Shown here one piece after another: positions 57,001 through 64,000 of a stretch of DNA of 64,000 nucleotides; position 1 is the stretch's first letter; every line of letters begins with the position of its first letter. This DNA comes from Terebella lapidaria (Eukaryota; Annelida; Polychaeta; Terebellida; Terebellidae), in contig OX424569.1 in NCBI GenBank assembly GCA_949152475.1, positions 30,487,950 to 30,551,949 of the forward strand. Direction: 5' to 3'. A program made the translations under genes and the position numbers. The notes below the pieces were generated by a model. That model was not told the origin of the DNA and ran no database searches. It saw nothing but the letters and a program-made list of their open reading frames with translations.

Positions 57001-57233
57001 TTGATGACAGCCATTCAGTAAACACTGCTGTCATAATTTCAAGCAGACGTATTTGTTCTTGTTTGTTTTCGTACCTAATAATTGGTACCACAAAAACATA
57101 AAACCAAAGCCCTAGCAAATATTTACAGCCAACACCACACTGGCGTCATCAAGGGCAGACAGTGAGTAAAGAATAAGTGTTTATACGGTACACTTGAGGA
57201 ATTAGTATACAACTGGCCAACATTTACTCAACA
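54077..57233 (+). repeat. Older degenerate array unit
   Basis: Contains, in the same order as the 5.36-kb units, the TTTGTTCCGCTGTCTGAGC box (54580), the AAATTGCATTTTATTGTCAC box (55152), the box starting GTTCATTGATCGG (56186) and the ACATTCGCTAGAACACATGT box (56574). The 56520-56690 stretch keeps a long peptide-like frame with few stops. No intact gene. Confidence 0.6.
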
Positions 57234-57907
57234 TGGAAGTGAATGGTTCAGGAGGCTATGCCTTGTGTTATAACCTCCGACGTGACAATTATGGCTGTAT
57301 AAGTATATGGTACACCAATGTGTGGTCTGAATAACTGATTTATTTGTTCTAGTTTCTGTGGTAGTTTTTCAAACTACATGTACAACACGTTGTACGGTAG
57401 TTCACTTGAAAATATGTGTTTGGTACCTTAAGAAACACGAGAAACGCTGCTATTCTGATATCAAAATATCAGTTATCAAATTATCAAGACAATTTTTGGA
57501 AAGTCATCGTAATCTTTTCTAAAACAAGGTTTCTTCCACAAGAACAAGCCAACAATAAGTTGGAAGCAAATTAACCCAGGCAACATCATGACCAGAGGGA
57601 AATACTCCACTATCACATGTTGGGCGCACATATCAAGATTATTTTGTAGACTGTAAAATAAATATCAAATATCACATATCTAATATCACATGCCAAAATG
57701 ACTTTGTACACTAGAAAGATTCAATGTGGAGGTAGGCAGCGCATATTAGGCAGGTGACCGCACAACTATGCAAGAGGAATTTCATATTTTCGTGTCGAAT
57801 TGTGGGATGAGTTGTCGGGTGCTTCGGAGGTGTAAAATCGCCACTTGTTTAATATCGATCCTGTTTATTGTTGGTATCACGCAGCAGCTGTCATCCTTAT
57901 TGGCTGA
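57234..57907 (+). repeat. 6.09-kb-offset duplication, copy 1
   Basis: 674 bp matching 63327-64000 at a constant offset of 6,093 bp with about 15 substitutions and no indel seen. The match continues to the window edge, so the duplicated unit is longer than what is visible. Confidence 0.95.
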
Positions 57908-57995
57908 GAAATCACATTCTCTAGCGAAGAGAAAAAGTTACATTAGACGTGCACAGCTCACTTTTTTTCGCATTTCACAACACAATTCAGGATAA
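57768..57995 (+). pseudogene. 75-codon open frame, unidentified
   Basis: ATG-started, with a hydrophobic stretch (residues ~24-46, possibly membrane-spanning) and a basic C-terminus. Its beginning is present at 63861 in the second copy and then leaves the window. It shares a KIATC-type segment with module A near 110. Family not recognised. Confidence 0.3.
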
Positions 57996-58412
57996 ATTAT
58001 AAATGCCTGAGAAATTTGAATATAAAGTTACAAGCATCAACCAATGTACATGTAGTGTATTGGTGATTGAGTTTTAATTCATGGTTGTCGAAATTGACTT
58101 TCTACCAAGGTGTGCAAACCTGGTATAATCGTTTACAATTATGCGAAATGTTGTTTGGATATATCAGTAAACGACCTATGAGGAGATTATATGAACTCGT
58201 TGCTGATATCAGGATATCACATATTCAAAAATGGCCATGAATTATTATTGTTTTACCCTATTGTGAAGAATAAGGTAATCTAAGAATTATAACTTTCCTT
58301 TTAATTTTTCAAGGAAACCCAATATTAACATTCGTAACGGCATTATTGACAACACCGGTGATAGGCCACATGTATTTCGCCCTGTATTTCTATTGTTTGT
58401 AGGTATCGTATC
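57908..58412. other. AT-rich sequence, no gene seen
   Basis: No repeat partner in the window beyond its left end and no convincing frame. Confidence 0.4.
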
Positions 58413-58960
58413 AAGTAAGTAAGTAAGTAATTTATTTCGCACAACACGTTTTTTACAACACCGGAATAAATGTATATCACAAAGTGCAGGACACCAGAAG
58501 AACTGTTAGTTCATCGGGCTGGTGACCTTAGAAACAAGTACAATGGAAAAAATGCAATAAATGGATAAAAACAAAAAGAGAAAATACATTGCATACAGAG
58601 GTGTACACGCAAAATAAATAACAAAACATACATGTTAACGGCAATTCACCCATTATGTACTGATCCAAACTGTATAGCCGCCAATGCTGCCAACAGTTGG
58701 TCTATGATATGTAGAACATGTCAATCGAGTAAGAGTAACAGTAACATATATACATTGCGAACAAGCTTGTGTTGTATGTCTGTGTTTGTGTGGATGTACT
58801 GTTCTGACGATCCAGACGGTTGGGAGCAAACCCTGTATACCGCACTGAACAGGTATGTTTATGTGTGTTAAATAGTGTGTGTCTGTTATGTGTCCGGCAG
58901 TTGAGCGCGGTAAGGTGGGAACAACCTCCGTCAATCACCTGCCGGAGATGTCATGTGTTT
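58413..58960 (-). mobile_element. Probable truncated LINE or SINE, minus orientation
   Basis: Begins with AAGTAAGTAAGTAAGTAATT. Read on the minus strand this is the AATTACTTACTTACTT type of tail common at 3' ends of CR1/L2-like retroposons. The following ~500 bp are GC-richer and distinct from the array. No RT motif is recognisable, and the right boundary is approximate. Confidence 0.45.
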
Positions 58961-61900
58961 TGGTGATGTCTAACAGTGTAATTCACATAGACGAAAACTA
59001 ATACTTTTATTCATGATATATAGTGGATTCACATGAAAGTAAGATTAGCGAAAATCAATGACGCGCCATCAAGTATAATTTTGTTTTGTTTTCAAAGCAT
59101 TGTTCGGGGATCGTTTTAGTAGAAGCGCCATGTTTTAGGGGAAAAATACATGAACTTTGTGAATTAAATATATTGAAAACAATATGTAAATTGAAGAATG
59201 ATGTATAGAATGGATGGATGGTAAAACAAAACTTGAGATACGATGATACGTCCAATACCACTATTATCATTTGTGTGAATATTGATTATTTAGTGCTGAA
59301 AAATACTGTGTTAGTTAATGAATTAAGCTTGAGATGTGCAAATATGTGAAACAATAAGCCATCTCTATTGATGAAACATAATTCCCGTCAATTTTCAGCA
59401 ACATCCCCGGGGAAATTGAACATGCAATATCAGACATTTTCATCATGCTGGAATTGTATGTTACTGTGTGTTCATTCACATCTCACCTTGATCTATGCCC
59501 CATTATCTCTCTATTGATTAGACCCACTGAGTTGGTATTACTGTATTTCAACGGAAAATCCTCTGTGAATCTGATACAGCAGACCCATGGGAAAGTATTG
59601 TAAACATACGCTGCTCCCATGCATTATTAACTACCACGTTAGGCAGCTCGTTGATGGGCGCAAACATATAGACGAACAGCCTATCTTTGGGTTTTTTTCA
59701 CCAGGAACATTATTGAAACTCTCAGTTGCCAAGCCTTGTACTCCGAGTTTTGTGGCATGAATGGTCGTCTGAAAAGTGTAAATAAATAATTAATTTGTAA
59801 TGACACAAGTGGCAAACGGAGTACCGAATATTTAGCAAACAAATATCAGTCCTTTGGAGTCAGAAATATACTGGACTGGAAACAGTCTGTCTCAGTTATC
59901 TATAATAAATATACGTGTAACATCAATATGTGCCGTTAGCAAGCAGCATCTTCATCTTCTGACTGAACATAAATAAATGAACTTGATATGTACGTAGGCA
60001 GCAACAAAACTCACAAAAATGACGTTGCCTAAAATAACGGAATCTCTACAAATTGATTCTATCCCCCTTCTCTCTTCTGCACAAAACATAATATATCTTA
60101 CCAAGTACAGATTGATGTACCATGTTGACAATTGAACGTACACACACTGGACATTCACAAAGTAGACGGACAACGTCACTAGGTTATTAATCAATGAAGA
60201 ACACGTTCAATGGTATTCAACTTTTCTCAGCAACATCATCAAATATTGTTCAGGTACTACTCATACTTAGTCTAGATCATTGGTGGACCCAAGAGCATTG
60301 GGTTTTGTTTCATAATGCAGGGGGTGACACTTCTTATGTCAGTGTGTGTATTCATCAACCAGTATTGGGCTGCCCGGGAATATTGGACATGATGCCAACT
60401 CATCATGACATCCGCCAGCACACACTCATGGTATAACATAAAGGTTCAGACTGGACCGGATGTTTGACTGAAATGAGTCTCCGGGAACGAAATGACAATG
60501 AGGGGTTCTAATGTCATTCACCGAATCTGGTATGGTTTCGCTTTTATGAATCGCTTTTTCATTCATATTCATTCATATAATTATGTATGGTTGCCATAAG
60601 CGCGAATACAGGCATGTTCATAAGTAGAAATTGGCCAAAAAAAATTGTGCTGCTTGTTCCGTTATACTCAATAAGGATAAAAAAAAACACAACATGACGT
60701 TAACTATAACATCGATGCATTGTTTGGCACATTGTTTCTTTGCATTTGCCATAAACATACAGATAAAACGATTCAGAAAGAGTAACTGCCATCCCTGAAC
60801 CCAAAGGATACTTGTATTTAGCGTCGAAATCACATTTTATTGTCACGAGGAACATCCTCTAATATAGTTACATGAAAATAACTGACCGAGATCAGTGAAT
60901 ACTCAACACACATATGACTCTACGCCCATGAACCTGGATGAAGAATTGGATGAACGCTGGATGAAGAAAAGCATGTTGGATGTGATTTTTGGATGTGGGA
61001 ATACTGAGCAATTTAATCCATTGTTGTAGGATATTGAGCAATTCAATCCACAAACTGTCTCATTCCAACTTATTCCAGCTGGCTATAAAAATTTTCTCTC
61101 CACCTAAGGTTACTTGTTGAACTTAGAAGAAAGAGTATCCTGCGATACATGGACCAGGGCAACAAACGGCGCAATCAACAGTGCTAAGTAAGTGTTATTT
61201 TCCAATCATCAGAATCATCAGAATACACCGGCCAGCAAGTTTATTGGTAGAAACCCAAATGTGATGAGATCAAATGATTCCAAAGTCATGTCTATGTTAT
61301 ACAAGATAACGCGTCTTGATGATTCACATAACATTGGAATGATGTTTTCTATGTAAAAAAGAGGATGCTCTGGAGACAAATCACATGTATATGACATTCA
61401 TTTGCATGTGTCCGACCTAACTGTTAAAGTTATTGTGATACATGTTTCGCGAACTCAAACATGGTGTTGTGTATCATTATCCAACCACATTCGATTCGAA
61501 CTATCGGTAATAGCGCTAATTTTCGCAACTGGTATGTTGAGCGTAAGGGCAATCGTGTTCGTTACTAGAACTGAAGTTGGGTGGAAACATCATTTGTTCC
61601 ACTCTCTGAACAGATTTGTATGCCACACCCACAATGCGTGAAAGGAGCTAACTGTATTAGATGGGCAAACAAACTTATTTTCTCCTGATTCAAGATCCAG
61701 AAAAACATTTGCACTTAGTAAGAAAGTCATCAAACCTCAAGCAACGGTTTTCGTCAACATTATATCAATGTAGTGACCATCGTCAACATTCCATAAGCTT
61801 TAATCAAGGGGCGATTAATGACTTACAGTGCACTATGATTCTGGATACATTGTCACCGTACTAGCGAAATTACTATTGTTTTTTCAGTATATTGGAAGTC

Positions 61901-63326
61901 GTTGAACATGATGAGAACAATTCGTTTTGTCAAAGAGATTATCAACCGATTTTTAAAAAAAAACAAGGCGCAAATATATTTATCACACGATCATTGCTAA
62001 TACTTCCATTTCCATATTGTCAATAATGAGTGTATCTCCCAGATGCTGACTTCAGCCTACAGACGTGTCACATTGTGGCACTTTGTGGAACCACAACTGG
62101 GAATTCTAATTTCGGTTGTTGTTCAATGACCGGATTCACCTCACTAATTCAATTAGCGAGATCTCGTCTGAATCTCATCTGAATCTGAGCAGTTGCCCAG
62201 ATAGTAATCGTGGTTCGCAAATGTGCCACGTTATGATGGCGTGGAGAGCAAACACATCATATATGCTTGAAGCTTGCATGGTGTTTGCCCTACTAGTTGC
62301 ATAAAAATTAAAACGTCAAATATATTACATATGTTGTCCAATAAGTAATCGTTGATTGTGTGCATGAATTAATCGCGGACAACCCGATCGATATATTGTA
62401 TGATTTGTCTAATGCAATTAATGAAAACATGTAACTCCTTGAAACATATTCACTCTCCAGTTTCTTCATATGCAAATGTACATGTGTGTACAAACGTGGC
62501 CAGTCATCAGATCACATTTCCATCATTCCGTTCAAGAATTTTATGTATTGGCATCGCTTATCATAACATCAAAGACAGATCAGAAGCCCATAGGTAATTG
62601 TAATATCATGTGAGGTCACGAACGTCACATTTCCCAATGCGATGTTTTTCCTGAAATTACTTGAACCACTATATTACACAGACTAGACGTAATTTCATGT
62701 CTTCTTTATAATGAGGGTCTTGCAGTGGGTGGTGAGCCAAGAGACATCTGGAAGTAGATACTATTTGATCATAGTCATCTACGGATATATATATATATAC
62801 ACATGCCTCATACGTTATCAATTCAAACTTTTCATGAAGGACACTTTTCTTAATAGACGTTTTCGGACAGGCGTATTGAGCCGTTCATGCCGGTGAAAAT
62901 ATCAATGAAACGGTGATCTTGCAAATCAGTTCCGTTCCCGGAATTTCCGCTTAGAATATCAGATTATGTGAGTTTATGTGAGTTTATGATTTATCATACA
63001 AAATTGGAAGAGTCAATCAAACGAGTAGATGAGAAGCAAAGTGGAACTGATGTATCACACAGTTACATAAATGGATTACGTTCGAAGCGTTCAACTGATG
63101 TGAAACATGACGTTCGGAACGTGAAGCACCTGCCACCATCTGTCATGTTTATCAGAAGTCATAAGTTCTGGGCGATAGCAACCAATCAACCTTTGATAGG
63201 CCCAGGAACGCACTGTGGTATGTAATGCAACATTTACGGTTATCCAGAGCGAGCGGAAAGGAACATGAAATTATCTTTATGAGCTGTGGTGCCATCAGCT
63301 TGGCTGCGATAAGTCTAAGTTGTAGT
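58961..63326 (+). repeat. Older degenerate array unit, right
   Basis: Carries diverged boxes at 60395-60440 (ACATCCGCCAGCACACACTC), 60830 (CACATTTTATTGTCACGAGG), 61590 (TTTGTTCCACTCTCTGAACA) and 62119 (GTTCAATGACCGGATTCACC). The order is not identical to the 5.36-kb unit, so local rearrangement has occurred. The short frames (for example 61402-61641 and 62968-63225) have no recognised homology. Confidence 0.55.
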
Positions 63327-64000
63327 TGGAAGTGAATGATTCAGGGGGCTATGTCTTGTGTCATAACCTCCGACGTGACAATTATGGCTGCATAAGTATG
63401 TGGTACACCAATGTGTGGTCTGATTAACTGATTTATTTCTTTTAGTTTCTGTGGTAGTTTTTCAAACTACATGTACAACACGTTGTACGGTAGTTCACTT
63501 GAAAATATGTGTTTGGTACCTTAAGAAACACGAGAAACGCTGCTATTCTGATATCAAAATATCAGTTATCAAATTATCAAGACAATTTGTGGAAAGTCAT
63601 CGTAATCTTTTCTAAAACAAGGTTTCTTCCACAAGAACAAGCCAACAATAAGTTGGAAGCAAACTAACCCAGGCAACATCATGACCAGAGGGAAATACTC
63701 CACTATCACATGTTGGGCGCACATATCAAGATTATTTTGTAGACTGTAAAATAAATATCAAATATCACATATCTAATATCACATGCCAAAATGACTTTGT
63801 ACACTAGAAAGATTCAATGTGGAGGTAGGCAGCGCATATTAGGCAGGTGACCGCACAACTATGCAAGAGGAATTTCATATTTTCGTGTCGAATTGTGGGA
63901 TGAGTTGTGGGGTGCATCGGAGGTGTAAAATCGCCACTTGTTTAATATCGATCCTGTTTATTGTTGGTATCACGCAGCAGTTGTCATCCTTATTGGCTGA
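63327..64000 (+). repeat. 6.09-kb-offset duplication, copy 2 (cut by window edge)
   Basis: Counterpart of 57234-57907. Its left junction is sharp at TGGAAGTGAATG, and sequence to the left differs between the two copies. Confidence 0.95.

Noticed and set aside
58653..58934. 93-codon minus-strand frame
   Set aside because: Lies in the putative retroposon body; no RT, endonuclease or other motif recognised.
1..64000. tRNA, rRNA or CRISPR features
   Set aside because: No cloverleaf, rRNA core or spaced direct-repeat array could be recognised by eye; the 21-bp array has no unique spacers.

Overview
This is an AT-rich, repeat-dominated metazoan nuclear window. It holds an L2-like LINE, a complete Ty3/gypsy LTR retrotransposon, mariner/pogo-type MITEs, foldback elements and tandemly amplified, decayed DNA. 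Element types and base composition fit a marine invertebrate such as a mollusc, another lophotrochozoan, an echinoderm or a cephalochordate, but nothing here fixes the species. No intact single-copy host gene is convincing.

Left third (1-28.3 kb). Three related repeat modules, called here A, B and C, recur in degenerate form: A at 1 and 6051; B at 1258, 21445 and 25423; C at 24595 and 27470. They carry short open frames that look like relics of coding sequence broken by frameshifts and stops. Two large elements are nested inside them. An L2-like LINE (7344-7937 plus 18903-21444) inserted at the A/B boundary. A 10,965-bp Ty3/gypsy element (7938-18902) then inserted into the LINE's endonuclease domain. 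The LTRs are 300 bp each and identical on reading, the flanking duplication is CTAG, the primer site matches tRNA-Leu, and the PPT is intact. The insertion is therefore young.

The LTR element is the most interesting object. Its Gag starts with a helix-hairpin-helix domain, followed by a coiled coil, an Arg-Asp-rich tract, a capsid domain and a CCHC knuckle. Its Pol has protease, RT, RNase H, integrase and a GPY/F module. In the position where env would lie it carries a 483-codon ORF with two N-terminal zinc fingers and a TatD-family metal-dependent nuclease whose metal ligands are all present. A splice-acceptor-like site lies just upstream of that ORF. Frame changes occur inside Gag (at an A10 run), between Gag and Pol, and before the Pol tail.

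Middle (28.3-41.3 kb). There are diverged repeat units of about 3.5 kb (module D), two minisatellite or microsatellite tracts, several foldback elements, one unidentified minus-strand ORF (32388-32771) and a CpG-richer patch with a strong splice-donor-like site (36641-36960).

Right (41.3-64 kb). A recent 5.36-kb tandem duplication (41287-46651 and 46652-52014), each copy with an 818-bp pogo-like element, is followed by older degenerate copies of the same unit. A second duplication, offset 6,093 bp, runs off the right edge (57234-57907 and 63327-64000). Short recurring motifs link left, middle and right, so much of the window appears to be one ancient tandem array of decayed units later hit by transposons.
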